A stretch of DNA of 64,000 nucleotides from Candidatus Hydrogenedens sp. (GCA_016125095.1 WGMK01000014.1:124001-188000); one strand, 5' to 3'; counted from the stretch's first letter, positions 26,537 through 36,724 are shown. Made by a program: numbers and translations. Notes: generated from the letters alone by a model not told the origin.

Positions 26537-27049
26537 ATGTCGAACCGCACGACGACGCTGAAGGGCAATCCGCTGGACCTGACCGGGCCGGAACTGAAGG
26601 TGGGCGATGCCGCGCCCGACGCCACGCTCCGCAAGGACCTGGTGTCCGATATTTCGCTGAGCGAGTTCGCCGGCAAGGCCCGCATCTACAGCGTGGTGCC
26701 GAGCGTGGACACGCCCATTTGCGCGCTGCAGACCAAGCGCTTTAACGAGGAAGCCGCCAACCTGCCCGACGTAACCTTCATCACCATCAGCGCCGACCTG
26801 CCGGTGGCGCTGGGCCGTTTCTGCGGCGCGGAAAGCATCGACCCCGAGAAGCTCATCTGCCTCAGCGACCACAAGGACACGGACTTCGGCACGAAGTACG
26901 GCACGCTGATTCCCGCGCTGCGCATCGAATGCCGCGCACTCTTCGTGGTGGACAAGAACGATGTGCTGCAGCACGTGGAATACGTGCCGGAAATCGCCGA
27001 GCACCCGAACTACAACGCCGCATTGGCCTGCGCCAAAAGCCTGAGCTAG
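26537..27049 (+). CDS. tpx: Thiol peroxidase, atypical 2-Cys peroxiredoxin
   Basis: 170 aa from ATG 26537, preceded by CGGAGA. It reduces hydrogen and lipid peroxides using thioredoxin. The peroxidatic cysteine is Cys62 in SVDTPIC and the resolving cysteine Cys96 in FCGAES, at the spacing of E. coli Tpx (61 and 95). The opening VGDAAPDATL and the EIxxHPNYxAAL ending are typical. A thioredoxin-like protein is encoded at 58921 but is not the expected reductant. It may be cotranscribed with the PhnB-like gene ten bases downstream. Confidence 0.96.
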   Translation: MSNRTTTLKGNPLDLTGPELKVGDAAPDATLRKDLVSDISLSEFAGKARIYSVVPSVDTPICALQTKRFNEEAANLPDVTFITISADLPVALGRFCGAESIDPEKLICLSDHKDTDFGTKYGTLIPALRIECRALFVVDKNDVLQHVEYVPEIAEHPNYNAALACAKSLS

Positions 27050-27059
27050 GACTCCGGTA

Positions 27060-27464
27060 ATGCAGGTGCAGCCCTACCTCTCGTTCAACGGGTGCGCGGA
27101 AGAGGCGCTGAACTTCTACCAGGAAGCCATCGGCGCCGAACTGGTAATGCTCATGCGCTTCAAGGAGAACCCTGAGCCGCAGTACAACCCGCCCGGTTCG
27201 GAGGAGAAGGTGATGCACATGTCGTTCCGCGTGGGCGACAGCGTGCTGATGGGCAGCGACGGCGATTGCAGCGGCAATGCCACGCTGAAGGGCATCCGCC
27301 TCGCGCTCGGGGTGGATACGGCCGAGGAAGCCGAGGAGAAGTTCGCCCGGCTCAGCGCGGGCGGCACCATCGATATGCCGCTCATGGAGACCTTCTTCAG
27401 TCCGAAGTTCGGCATGCTGACCGATCGCTTCGGGCTGGGCTGGATGGTGCGTGTGAATCAATAA
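27060..27464 (+). CDS. PhnB-like VOC-superfamily protein
   Basis: 134 aa with the glyoxalase/bleomycin-resistance fold of the PhnB group: VQPYLSFNGCAEEALNFYQ at the start, the MHMSFRVGDSVLMGSD strand, and MLTDRFGLGWMV at the end. Members bind metal or small molecules, and most are uncharacterised despite the old demethylubiquinone-methyltransferase label. It lies 10 bp after tpx and 40 bp before the SRPBCC gene, suggesting one transcript. Confidence 0.88.
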   Translation: MQVQPYLSFNGCAEEALNFYQEAIGAELVMLMRFKENPEPQYNPPGSEEKVMHMSFRVGDSVLMGSDGDCSGNATLKGIRLALGVDTAEEAEEKFARLSAGGTIDMPLMETFFSPKFGMLTDRFGLGWMVRVNQ

Positions 27465-27504
27465 CGTTGGCGCCGCCGCGGGCGCGCCGCAGAAGGAGTT
27501 CCGC

Positions 27505-28050
27505 ATGCAGTTGGTATTGCTCGCTATCATCGGAATCCTGGCGCTGCTCGCGGCGGTGCTTTTTTTCGCCGTATCGCGCCAGCCGGACCGCTTCCGCATC
27601 GCCCGGAGCGCGCACATCGACGCCGCCCCGGAGCGCGTCTTTCATTTCCTCAACGACTTCCACGAGTGGGTGTACTGGTCGCCCTGGGAAGAACGCGATC
27701 CGGATCTGAAGCGCACCTACGAAGGCGCGCCCTCCGGCCCGGGGGCCAGGTATCACTGGGTGGGGAACAAGAATGTCGGCGAGGGCACGATGACCCTGAC
27801 CGACAGCGCGCCGGGCGAGTTCGTGGCAATCCAGATCGAGTTCCTCAAGCCCTTCGCCGCCACGAACCAGGTGCGCTTCACGCTGACCCCGGACCACGGC
27901 GGCACGCGGGTCGAATGGGCCATGGAAGGCACGAACAACCTCATGGGCAAGCTGTTCGGCCTGCTGATGAACATGGACAAGATGATCGGCACGGACTTCG
28001 ACCATGGCCTGGCGAAGCTCCGCGCCGCTGCGGAATCCCCCGAGGGCTAA
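27505..28050 (+). CDS. Membrane-anchored SRPBCC (polyketide cyclase-like) protein
   Basis: 181 aa preceded by AAGGAG. One N-terminal helix (about 3-24) anchors a START-like domain (about 30-175) with ARSAHIDAAPERVFHFLNDF, WVYWSPWEERDPDL and a C-terminal helix LMNMDKMIGTDFDHGLAKL. The WxPWxxxDP pattern is common in this SRPBCC subgroup, whose ligand is unknown. Second protein of this fold in the window (the other is at 828-1457), but they are not close copies. Confidence 0.85.
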   Translation: MQLVLLAIIGILALLAAVLFFAVSRQPDRFRIARSAHIDAAPERVFHFLNDFHEWVYWSPWEERDPDLKRTYEGAPSGPGARYHWVGNKNVGEGTMTLTDSAPGEFVAIQIEFLKPFAATNQVRFTLTPDHGGTRVEWAMEGTNNLMGKLFGLLMNMDKMIGTDFDHGLAKLRAAAESPEG

Positions 28051-28151
28051 CGCCCCGCCGGATTCCTTGTATCGTATTGGCCGCGGCCGCCGCGCCGCGT
28101 TGCACATAGCCCTCCTTTGGACGCCTTAACCCAACTGCGGGAGTCTCCGCC

Positions 28152-31100
28152 ATGCCGGCCATTCGCACCGTCGTCGCCTTGTTTGTCCTGGGTAGCCTGC
28201 TTTCCGCCTGCGGCGGTCCGGCCCCGCAAGCCCCCGCGCCCGTCCCTCCGGCGACGCCGTTGGTCTTCGGCGTCGCGGGCACGTATCCGCTGGCTGGCGA
28301 GCCGCTGGAAGACCGGTTGGTGGTCTACTTCACGGAACCCGTCGCCGCTGGCGCGACGCTTTCCCTGTCGCCCGAAGCGCCGGTGACCGAGACCCTCGTG
28401 GACGGCAGCCACATCAGCCTCCTGCTCGACACCGCGCGCCTTGCGCCCGGCACCTACACCGTGCAGTTCGCCGAAGGTCTCCAGGCTGCGAGCGGCGCGG
28501 CGTTCCAAGCACCCGATGCGCCGTTGACCTTTACGGCCGAAGACAACCGCCCGGCCGTCGCGATGGACCTGCGCCTGGATTCCACGGGCGACGAATCCAT
28601 CAAGCTCTCGGTGCTGTTCACGCGTCCCATGGACCCCGGGGAAATGCCGGATTACATCACAGTCGCCGACGCGAATGGCCAATCCGTCGCCCCGGAGTTC
28701 GGGGAGGCCGAGGACGATTCCTCCATCGCCTTCAGTGTTCCGGCACGCACGGTGCTTCCGCTAACCGTAACCGTGAATGCGGGCGCCCCGGCGCTGAACG
28801 GCTCGGCCACGCAAGATACCGCGAGCTTTTCCTATCCGCTCGAAACGCTGGAAGTACAAGAAGTGACGCTGGAGGACGACGCGCCGGAGGGGGCCATCCG
28901 GCTGCGGTGGTCCCTGTCGCAGGAGGTCTCTCTCGATGAGGTCGGCGCGCGGCTGCATGCGAAGGACGCGTCGGGCGCGGAGGTGGCGGCCAGCGTCGAG
29001 CCATCCGATACCGCCAGCGCGTTCTACGTCGGTCTGCCTGCCAGCGCCGAATTGCCGGTGGCGCTGACGCTCGACCGCGGGCTTCCCGGCACAGGCGGCG
29101 CACAACTGGTGCAGGACTACACGACGACCTACCCGGCGGGCGAGCTGAAGGTGACGCATGTTGCGTGGGAGAATCCCGGAGGACAGGATCGGCTGGTGCT
29201 TAGCTTTACCGACGCCGTTTCCTGGAGCGACGTGCAGCAGCGCATCTCCGTGGCCGAGGCGGAGACCGGACGCGTGGTGTCGCTCGAAGGCTCCGGCGGC
29301 CGCGACACCGAGGTCTACCTCGAGCTGCTCGACGTGAACGGCACGGAGAACCGGCTGAACGTCGCGATCAATCCCGGCATCCGCGGCAGCGGGCTGCAGG
29401 CGATGACGCAGCCCTACGAAACGCAGGTGACGCGCGAGGCCTCGCCGCTCGATATCGACTACGCCGACTGGCGCTTCCGCGGCAAAGACGGGCTGGCGCT
29501 GTACCTCAACCTGAACCAGCGGGTCGACATGACCGCGCTCAAAGACGCGCTGCGCTTCGAGCCTGCGGTGGAGAACCTCGGTATCGAACACCGCTGGGGC
29601 AATTCCTACGAGGTCAGCGGCGGGTTCGCTTCCGAGACCGATTACATTCTCTACGTCGGCACCGGGGCCACCACGCCCGACGGCCGCGGCCTGCTGAAGA
29701 AAGCAATCGAGTATCCGCTCGAGCAGTCCCCCGAGGGCCGGCCCGCCGCAGGCTTCGCCTTCGAAGACAAGGTTTACTTCCCGCGCCGCACCAACGGCGT
29801 GCTGCCGCTGATGGCGCGCGACACCGACAACGTGCACGTGAGCTTGTCGCGCCTGTTCCCCAGCAACCTGCCGGTGGCCGTCAACGAGATCGACAGCGGC
29901 AAGACCTGGAGCGCGTTCGAGGGGGCCTGGGCGCGCCCGATTGCCGAGAAGGACCTGCCGGTGCGCGGGGCCGAGGGCAAGGCGGTCACGCTGCCGTTCG
30001 ACCTGCACGAACTGCTGACCGACGGGGCGCGCGGCGTCTTCGGCCTCACGCTCGATCCGGAGCCCAACGACTACGCCACAAAGATCGTCGTCTGGACGGA
30101 CATCGGCCTGATGGCACATTGGCTGGACGACGAACTGGTGGTCTTCGCGCACGACCTGTTTACCGTCGCGCCGATTCCCAACGCGAAGATAACGCTGTGG
30201 AGTTACAAGAACCAGGTGATGGCGGAGGTGCAGACGGACGAGCGCGGCATCGCGCGGATGTCCGGACTCGACACCGCGCTTGGCCATCCGCAGGTGGTGG
30301 TGTGCGAAACGGACAACGACTACACCTTCCTCAAGCTCGATGCGCGCGGCGACGACCCTGTGCCGACGAATGACGGCATGCCCTCCTACGATCGCGACGG
30401 TTACGATGCGTTTCTCTACGCCGACCGCAACCTGTACCGTCCGGGCGAGACCGTGCATGCGCGGTGGATTGTGCGGACGCACTACGGCGACGCACTCGCG
30501 GGGGTGCCGCTGCAACTCGTCGTGACCAACCCGCAGGGCGCCGAGCTGAGCAAGGAGGCGGTCACACTCTCCGATCTGGGCACCGGCGGCATCGACTACG
30601 CGACCGACGCGGCCTGGCCGACCGGCAAGTACACCTTCACCCTCACCGTGCCGGAATCCGAGCAACCTGCGGGCTCGGTCACGGTCAGTATCGAAGACTT
30701 CGTGCCCAACCGCATCAAGGCCGAGGTGCAGGTGCCAGAGGGTCCGTGGGCGGCGAATGCGGAATACACGCTCACCATCGCGGCCGAGCAGTTGTTTGGC
30801 GGGCCCGCAGTCGACCAGAAGGCGAAGGCCTCGGTCATCCTGCGCAAGGGCGACTTCAAGCCCGCAGGCTGGGACGGCTACCGCTTCACCAACGATGCGA
30901 CGTATACCGCCGAAGTGGTGCCGCTGGGCGAAGCCATGACGGATGATGCGGGCAAGGCGGGCTTCACCTACACCTACCGGCGACCGGCGAAGGTCGATTT
31001 TCCGCTGCTCGCCACGGTGCGCGGCGAAGTGGCCGAGGCCGGCGCCCGTGCGGTCAATGACACGAAAGACGCGTTGCTGCTGCCCGACGAGCCGCTGCTG

Positions 31101-34088
31101 GGCGTGGGGCTGTCGCAAGGCGCTTCCGGCGGCGTCGAGGTCGCCGTGGCGGCCGTGAACGCCGCGGGTGAGGCGGCCCCGGTCAGTTCGGTCAACGTCA
31201 TCCTTGAGCGCGAGAACTGGAGCTATTACGTGCGGCGCTACGCCGACCGCAACGAGCCGAACTTCACCAAGAGCTACGACATCATCGAGCGGCGCGCGGT
31301 GCCGCTGGTCGAGGGCCGCGGCTCGTGCAGCTTCGACCTGGGCGAATACACCTGGGGCTACCACCGCGTGCGCGTAGAGAGCAGCGAAACGCCCATGACC
31401 GCGTCCTCCGCGTTCTACAAGAACTGGCGCGGCATCGACGTGGCCGAGTCGCCGCGCCCGAGCCTCATCAAGCTCACGCTCGACCAGGCGTCGTATCACC
31501 CCGGCGGCACGGCGACGCTCCGTATCGAGTCGCCCTTCGACGGCCAGGCGGTGGTCGTGCTGCAGGGCGACACCTTCCAGCAAGTACTCACGGCGGAGGT
31601 GACGGATTCGGCCGCCGAGGTGCCCATCGCCATCGAGCCGGGCATGTACCCCAACGTCTGGGCGGCCGTGACGGTGGTGCACCGCGCGCCGGAAGACCGC
31701 AACCAGGTCTATCCCTACAGCAGCTTTGCCATGGTCAACGTGCCCGTGCCCGATCCGGCGCGTCAGCTCGACGTGGCGCTGGGCGGCATACCCGAGGAGT
31801 TGCGCCCGGAAACCCCGATGACCGTGACCATCGAGACGCGTGGCAGCGATGGCGCGCCGCGCGGCGCCGAGGTAACCGTGGCGGCCGTGGACGAAGGCAT
31901 TCACAACATCCTCGACTACGCCACGCCCGACCCGTGGAACTACTTCCAGCGGTTCCGCAGCCCCGACCACCGGCGCGCGCATTACTACGACAAGGTGGCC
32001 TACGACTTCGACGCGGCGGCCATCGGCGGCGACCTGGCCTCGCGCCTGGCGAAGCGCGGCGCGACCATCGGCGAAAACTGGATTAAGCCCGTGGCGCTCT
32101 GGGCCGGCACCGTGCAGACCGACGACACCGGCCGCGCCGAAGTGACCTTCAACGTGCCGGAATTCACGGGGCAGCTCCGTGTGGTGGCGGTTGCGGCCGA
32201 TAACAACGCCACCGGCGCCGCGGACCAGAACGTCTTCGTGCGGCGGCCCTACATGCTGCAAACCTCCATGCCGCGGTTCGTGCTGCCGGGCGACCGGTTC
32301 GAGGCGCGCGCGACGGTGTTCAACACCACCGGCGCGGCGGCGGAGGCCACCGTGGGCTGGAGCGCGACCGGCACGCTGGTATCGCCGCCGGGCACGGCCG
32401 CGCTGACGGTGCCCGCTAGCGGCAACACCGGCACGCTCGCCGCCTTCGAGGCGGGCAGCAACGTCGGCCAGGGCCAGATCGACTGGTCGCTCGAGGTCGC
32501 CGGCGCGCCGGACGACCGCGTAACGCAGACCGCGCCCATTCCCGTGCGGCCGCCCGCCGCGTATCAGGTCATCCGCGAGCAGGCCATCGTGCAGCCCGGC
32601 GAAACGCGCGTGTTCAAGAACGAGGTCGTCTCGGACGACGACAACGTCACGCTCGCCGTGACCATCGGCGCGGACCCGGCGCTGCGCGTGTACAACGCCC
32701 TGAAATACCTCATCGGCTATCCCTACGGCTGCGTCGAGCAGACCACCTCGAGCTGCTTCCCGCTCTATCTGTTGCGCAAGAGCAGCGCGCTGATGGACGA
32801 GACGCTGCCGGACCAGCGGCGCATCGAGGTGTACCTGAACCGCGGCATCGACCGGCTGTTGAGCATGCAGACGACCTCGGGCGGGCTGGGCTACTGGCCC
32901 GGCGCGCGTACGCCCGACCGCTACGGCTCGGTCTACGCGCTGCACTTCCTGACGCTTATCGCCAACGATCGCGAACTCGAGTTGCCCGAGGCGCCCTACG
33001 ACCGGCTGCGGAACTATGTGCGGCGCTTGAGCCAGGAGACCAGCGACCAGTCGACTTCCGGGCTCTACCTGCGCGCGTACGCCTGCTTCGTGCTGGCACT
33101 CGGCGGCGACCAGGAGGCCATGGGCCAAATCGGCCGCTTCGACAACATCGTGCTGCCCGAGTCCGCGCGCTACCTGCTGGCGGCGGCCATTGCGATGCAG
33201 ACCGGAGACCAGGCCCGCGCGATGGAGTACCTCGCGACGAAGCCCATGCAGCCCTACACCACCTACGAACGCGCCGGCACGCTGAACAGCGCAGGCCGCG
33301 CCACGGCCGTGAAGCTAATGGCGCTGATGCAGATGAATGCCCCCGAGGAACGCGTGCAGCCGCTCGTGACCGAACTGACGGCCGTGTTGTCGCAACCGCA
33401 CTACGCGAACACGCAGGAGATTGCCTTCGCCTCGGCGGCGATGGGCACGTACCTGTCGCGTCTGGCCGAGGGCGCGGGCGCGCAGGGGACGGTTTCGGGT
33501 CCCGAGGGCGAGCGCGCGTTCGGCGGCCGCGAAATTTTCACGCTCGAACACGAGGGCCCCGGCGGCGCCTATACCGTCAGCAACACCGGCGACGCGCCGG
33601 TCTACGTGAGTGTCGAAACCGGCGGCATGCCGTTGCAGCCGAACACGGGGGCCGTAAGTGAAGGCGGCCTCGCGCTGCAACGCAGTATCGCTACGCTCGA
33701 TGGCACCGCCGTGGCCGATGGCCGCGTGAAGCAGGGCGAAAGCTATCTCGTCACGCTGGAACTGACCGGTCCGGTCGGCCTCGAAAACGTGGTGATCGCC
33801 GACCTGCTGCCCGCGGGCTTCGAGATCGAAAACCCGAGGCTCGATGCCGAGGTGCTGGCGTTGGCGGGCGCCGACAACATGGCGCAGCCGAACTATCTCG
33901 ACATCCGCGACGACCGCCTTATCATCGCCTTCGACCGTTTGCCGGGCCATACCACGCGCTACGGCTATGTTGTCCGCGCGGTGACGCCGGGCAGCTATAC
34001 GCATCCGGCATCGAGCGCGGAATGCATGTACGACGCCGCCTACCGCGCGACGACGGCCGCGGGCCGTATCGAGGTGGCGGCCGAGTGA
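28152..34088 (+). CDS. Bacterial alpha-2-macroglobulin, lipoprotein
   Basis: 1978 aa. A lipobox LLSAC puts the lipid on Cys20. The protein traps proteases: cleavage in a bait region triggers a thioester that binds the attacker. The thioester motif CVEQ starts at Cys1527 (YPYGCVEQTTSS), so the reactive type is intact. The MG beta-sandwich domains fill residues about 50-1450, including a YRPGETVHARW block, and an alpha-alpha barrel thioester domain follows, ending with DUF11-like strands. It is longer than E. coli YfhM (about 1650). Its stop overlaps the pbpC start (GTGA), the classic pairing of envelope defence with peptidoglycan repair. Confidence 0.95.
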   Translation: MPAIRTVVALFVLGSLLSACGGPAPQAPAPVPPATPLVFGVAGTYPLAGEPLEDRLVVYFTEPVAAGATLSLSPEAPVTETLVDGSHISLLLDTARLAPGTYTVQFAEGLQAASGAAFQAPDAPLTFTAEDNRPAVAMDLRLDSTGDESIKLSVLFTRPMDPGEMPDYITVADANGQSVAPEFGEAEDDSSIAFSVPARTVLPLTVTVNAGAPALNGSATQDTASFSYPLETLEVQEVTLEDDAPEGAIRLRWSLSQEVSLDEVGARLHAKDASGAEVAASVEPSDTASAFYVGLPASAELPVALTLDRGLPGTGGAQLVQDYTTTYPAGELKVTHVAWENPGGQDRLVLSFTDAVSWSDVQQRISVAEAETGRVVSLEGSGGRDTEVYLELLDVNGTENRLNVAINPGIRGSGLQAMTQPYETQVTREASPLDIDYADWRFRGKDGLALYLNLNQRVDMTALKDALRFEPAVENLGIEHRWGNSYEVSGGFASETDYILYVGTGATTPDGRGLLKKAIEYPLEQSPEGRPAAGFAFEDKVYFPRRTNGVLPLMARDTDNVHVSLSRLFPSNLPVAVNEIDSGKTWSAFEGAWARPIAEKDLPVRGAEGKAVTLPFDLHELLTDGARGVFGLTLDPEPNDYATKIVVWTDIGLMAHWLDDELVVFAHDLFTVAPIPNAKITLWSYKNQVMAEVQTDERGIARMSGLDTALGHPQVVVCETDNDYTFLKLDARGDDPVPTNDGMPSYDRDGYDAFLYADRNLYRPGETVHARWIVRTHYGDALAGVPLQLVVTNPQGAELSKEAVTLSDLGTGGIDYATDAAWPTGKYTFTLTVPESEQPAGSVTVSIEDFVPNRIKAEVQVPEGPWAANAEYTLTIAAEQLFGGPAVDQKAKASVILRKGDFKPAGWDGYRFTNDATYTAEVVPLGEAMTDDAGKAGFTYTYRRPAKVDFPLLATVRGEVAEAGARAVNDTKDALLLPDEPLLGVGLSQGASGGVEVAVAAVNAAGEAAPVSSVNVILERENWSYYVRRYADRNEPNFTKSYDIIERRAVPLVEGRGSCSFDLGEYTWGYHRVRVESSETPMTASSAFYKNWRGIDVAESPRPSLIKLTLDQASYHPGGTATLRIESPFDGQAVVVLQGDTFQQVLTAEVTDSAAEVPIAIEPGMYPNVWAAVTVVHRAPEDRNQVYPYSSFAMVNVPVPDPARQLDVALGGIPEELRPETPMTVTIETRGSDGAPRGAEVTVAAVDEGIHNILDYATPDPWNYFQRFRSPDHRRAHYYDKVAYDFDAAAIGGDLASRLAKRGATIGENWIKPVALWAGTVQTDDTGRAEVTFNVPEFTGQLRVVAVAADNNATGAADQNVFVRRPYMLQTSMPRFVLPGDRFEARATVFNTTGAAAEATVGWSATGTLVSPPGTAALTVPASGNTGTLAAFEAGSNVGQGQIDWSLEVAGAPDDRVTQTAPIPVRPPAAYQVIREQAIVQPGETRVFKNEVVSDDDNVTLAVTIGADPALRVYNALKYLIGYPYGCVEQTTSSCFPLYLLRKSSALMDETLPDQRRIEVYLNRGIDRLLSMQTTSGGLGYWPGARTPDRYGSVYALHFLTLIANDRELELPEAPYDRLRNYVRRLSQETSDQSTSGLYLRAYACFVLALGGDQEAMGQIGRFDNIVLPESARYLLAAAIAMQTGDQARAMEYLATKPMQPYTTYERAGTLNSAGRATAVKLMALMQMNAPEERVQPLVTELTAVLSQPHYANTQEIAFASAAMGTYLSRLAEGAGAQGTVSGPEGERAFGGREIFTLEHEGPGGAYTVSNTGDAPVYVSVETGGMPLQPNTGAVSEGGLALQRSIATLDGTAVADGRVKQGESYLVTLELTGPVGLENVVIADLLPAGFEIENPRLDAEVLALAGADNMAQPNYLDIRDDRLIIAFDRLPGHTTRYGYVVRAVTPGSYTHPASSAECMYDAAYRATTAAGRIEVAAE

Positions 34089-36325
34089 ACCGTACCAGGC
34101 ACATCCGGCGCGCGCTGCTGGCGGGCGCTTTCGCCGCGGGCACGGCCATGCTGTGGGCCGCAGTGCCCCCGCTGCGCATGGCCGACCTCGGACCCGGCGC
34201 GGCGAGCGGCGGGCTGCTGGATCGCCACGGTGTGATGCTGCATGCCGCGCTGAACGACGACGAGTCCTGGTGTTTCCCCCGGCCGCTCGAGGGCTTCAGT
34301 CCGTACCTCATCGAGGCGACCATCGCGGCGGAGGATCAGCGGTTCTACGCGCATCCCGGCGTCGATCCCGTGGCCGTGGCCCGCGCCGCCTGGAGCTGGA
34401 CCACCGGCGGCGTACGCTCGGGCGCGTCCACCCTCACCATGCAGGCCGTCAATCTAGCCGGAAACAGTTCGCGGGATGTGTCGGGCAAGCTTCGGCAGGC
34501 AGTGCAGGCGCTCAGGCTCGAACGCGGCGGCTCGAAGGCAGACATCCTCGCGTTCTACCTGAACCGCGCGCCGTACGGCTTCAATCTCATCGGGGCCGAG
34601 GCGGCCGCGCAGCGTTACTTCGGCAAGCCTGCCGCAGAGCTCACCTTGCCCGAGGCCGCGCTGCTGGCGGGGCTTCCCAAGGCGCCGTCGCGGTATCAGC
34701 CCCTGCGCGAAGCCGAAAGCGCCCGCGCCCGGCGCGCCTACGTGCTACTACGCATGGAAGCCGAAGGCATGATTTCCGTCGGGGAACGCGCCGAATCCGA
34801 AGCCGCGCCGCTGGGGGCCGCGTGGCACGATTTCCCCCGTCTGGCCCCGCATTTTGCCGCCGCGATGGCCGACGAGACCCGGCGCGGCCGCACCGTGGGG
34901 CTAACGCTCGACGCGGAACTGCAGGCGCGCTGCGAGGCGGCGGTCGCAAAATACCTGCATCGCTACAACGGCGACATCACCAACTCCGCCGCGATCGTGA
35001 TCGATGTGCAAAGCGGCGAAGTGCTCGCTCGCGTGGGCTCCGCCGGGTTTCACACGGTGCCGGGCGGCCAGGTGGATATTTGCGCCGCGCCGCGTTCGCC
35101 GGGATCGGCCCTGAAGCCCTTCGCCTACGCCCTCGCCATCGAGCAGGGCGAACTCTACCCCACCGAAAAGCTGCTCGACGACACGATCGATTTTGGGCTC
35201 TATGCCCCCGAGAATTTCGACGGCATCTTCAACGGACTCGTGTCTGCTTCGCAGGCCTTGCAGCTTTCGCTCAACGTGCCGGCCGTCGCCACGCTCGACC
35301 GCGTCGGGCTGCGCGAGATGCAGGCCTTCCTGCAGCAGGCCGGCTTGACCACGCTCAACCGCCCGCCTGCGTTCTACGGCCTGGGCCTCGCGCTTGGCAA
35401 CTGCGGTATCCGGCTCGACGAGCTTTGCGCCGCGTATGCCATGCTCGCACACGCGGGTGAATACCGCCCGCTCCGGCTGCGCAGCGGCGAGGCCCCGGCA
35501 GCGCCGCGCCCGCTGCTCCGCGCCGATACCGCCGCCGCCGTGTTCCGCATGCTCGAGCAGCCCTTCCCCAAGGAACCGCCTGGCGGTCTCGTGCAGGGCA
35601 GCGGCGCCACGCCGCCGCGCGTCTGCTGGAAGACCGGCACCTCGACGGGCTTCCACGATGCCTGGACCATCGCCTTCAACCGGCAGTATGTGGTGGGCGT
35701 GTGGGTGGGCAACAGCGACGGACGCCCCTCGCCCCGACTGGTGGGCGCGCTGGCGGCGCTGCCGCTGGCGGGCCAATTGTTCCGCGCGCTTCCCGCATCA
35801 TCGTCCCCCGCTTGGCCCGACGCCGAGGGCTTGGCGCGTCCGGTCGAAATCTGCGCGCTCACCGGCCTGCCGGCCAGCCCCTGGTGCGATGCCCGCGAGA
35901 CGGCCCTGCTGCCCGCCGGTCAACTGCTGAACCGCCGCTGCGATGTGCACTATCCTGGAGCACACGACTCGGTGGGCGTCCGCTGGCCGGCCTCGGCGCG
36001 GCATTGGGATCTGGCGCAGATCGGCGCCACGGTGCGCACCTCGGACGTAGCGGCGGTCGAGACACCCAACCGCGCCCTGCGGATCACGACCCCCGCCGAG
36101 GGCGCGGAGTACGTGCTCACCGGCGAGCCCGGCGGCGATAGGGTGCTGCTGAAAAGCTCGGTGGACGGGGAGGCGGCAGTGCATTGGTATCAGGACGGCC
36201 GCTTTCTGGGTACCTCGGAGCGCAACGCGCCGCTTTATCTGGCGCTCGAGGCAGGAAAACACCAATTGACCTGCATGGCCCATGCAGGTCTGACCGATTC
36301 GGTACAGTTTCTGGTCAGCCGCTGA
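34085..36325 (+). CDS. pbpC: Penicillin-binding protein 1C
   Basis: 746 aa starting with GTG 34085, overlapping the upstream TGA by four bases. A bifunctional peptidoglycan synthase with an N-terminal membrane helix (about 8-27). The GT51 glycosyltransferase has catalytic Glu83 in AAEDQRFYAHPG. The transpeptidase has SxxK at Ser341-Lys344 (SPGSALKPF), an SLN motif, and KTGTS at 516-520. A BiPBP C-terminal beta-sandwich closes the protein (about 655-746). Class A PBPs of the 1C type are regularly encoded with alpha-2-macroglobulin; they may repair the wall where proteases or attackers breach the envelope. Confidence 0.96.
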   Translation: MNRTRHIRRALLAGAFAAGTAMLWAAVPPLRMADLGPGAASGGLLDRHGVMLHAALNDDESWCFPRPLEGFSPYLIEATIAAEDQRFYAHPGVDPVAVARAAWSWTTGGVRSGASTLTMQAVNLAGNSSRDVSGKLRQAVQALRLERGGSKADILAFYLNRAPYGFNLIGAEAAAQRYFGKPAAELTLPEAALLAGLPKAPSRYQPLREAESARARRAYVLLRMEAEGMISVGERAESEAAPLGAAWHDFPRLAPHFAAAMADETRRGRTVGLTLDAELQARCEAAVAKYLHRYNGDITNSAAIVIDVQSGEVLARVGSAGFHTVPGGQVDICAAPRSPGSALKPFAYALAIEQGELYPTEKLLDDTIDFGLYAPENFDGIFNGLVSASQALQLSLNVPAVATLDRVGLREMQAFLQQAGLTTLNRPPAFYGLGLALGNCGIRLDELCAAYAMLAHAGEYRPLRLRSGEAPAAPRPLLRADTAAAVFRMLEQPFPKEPPGGLVQGSGATPPRVCWKTGTSTGFHDAWTIAFNRQYVVGVWVGNSDGRPSPRLVGALAALPLAGQLFRALPASSSPAWPDAEGLARPVEICALTGLPASPWCDARETALLPAGQLLNRRCDVHYPGAHDSVGVRWPASARHWDLAQIGATVRTSDVAAVETPNRALRITTPAEGAEYVLTGEPGGDRVLLKSSVDGEAAVHWYQDGRFLGTSERNAPLYLALEAGKHQLTCMAHAGLTDSVQFLVSR

Positions 36326-36358
36326 GCGGCCGGCCCTAACTGCCTATGATGTAACGCC

Positions 36359-36646
36359 TTAGGCGATTGCTCCGGCAACGCGCGCTGCAACGGAGGTCAC
36401 CACCGATTGCAGCTTGTACGTGCCTTCGCGGATATTCTGTTTGGCCTCTTCCACGCGCTGCTGACGTACTTCGCTCTGACGCGCCTGCTCCAGCAGCTTG
36501 GCCAGTTCCGACGCGGCCCGACTTTCGGGGCTGAACGACGCAGCGTCCTGGGGGGCCTCGGGGGGGGTATCGGTGCGGCGGAGGCTTGAGCCGCTTGCGG
36601 GTGCGGTGGTGGGCCGCAGTGCCTCTATGTTGCTGAGGGTGACCAT
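36359..36646 (-). CDS. FlgM-like small protein (putative anti-sigma-28)
   Basis: 95 aa, AGGAG upstream of the ATG. The first half is disordered (Pro, Ser, Thr, Ala); the second half is helical with RVEEAKQNIREGTYKLQS, matching the conserved C-terminal helix of FlgM, which binds the flagellar sigma factor FliA (K/RVxxLKxxIxxGTY). No flagellar or sigma-28 gene is in the window. It lies 78 bp downstream of dapB on the same strand. Either a true FlgM separated from the flagellar genes or a relative with another partner. Confidence 0.6.
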   Translation of the reverse strand: MVTLSNIEALRPTTAPASGSSLRRTDTPPEAPQDAASFSPESRAASELAKLLEQARQSEVRQQRVEEAKQNIREGTYKLQSVVTSVAARVAGAIA

Positions 36647-36724
36647 TCCATGTCTCCTGTCGCCGCGCCATCCTTGGCTTGGCCTGTACGGATTATCGGC
36701 AGATGACCGCCCGGACTTTAGGGC

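Noticed and set aside
28761..33128. A 1455-codon open frame antisense to the alpha-2-macroglobulin gene, and similar long frames opposite metH and the PSCyt1 gene
   Set aside because: Arg/His/Gly/Val-rich translations with no domain, expected from high GC at third positions of the real genes on the other strand.
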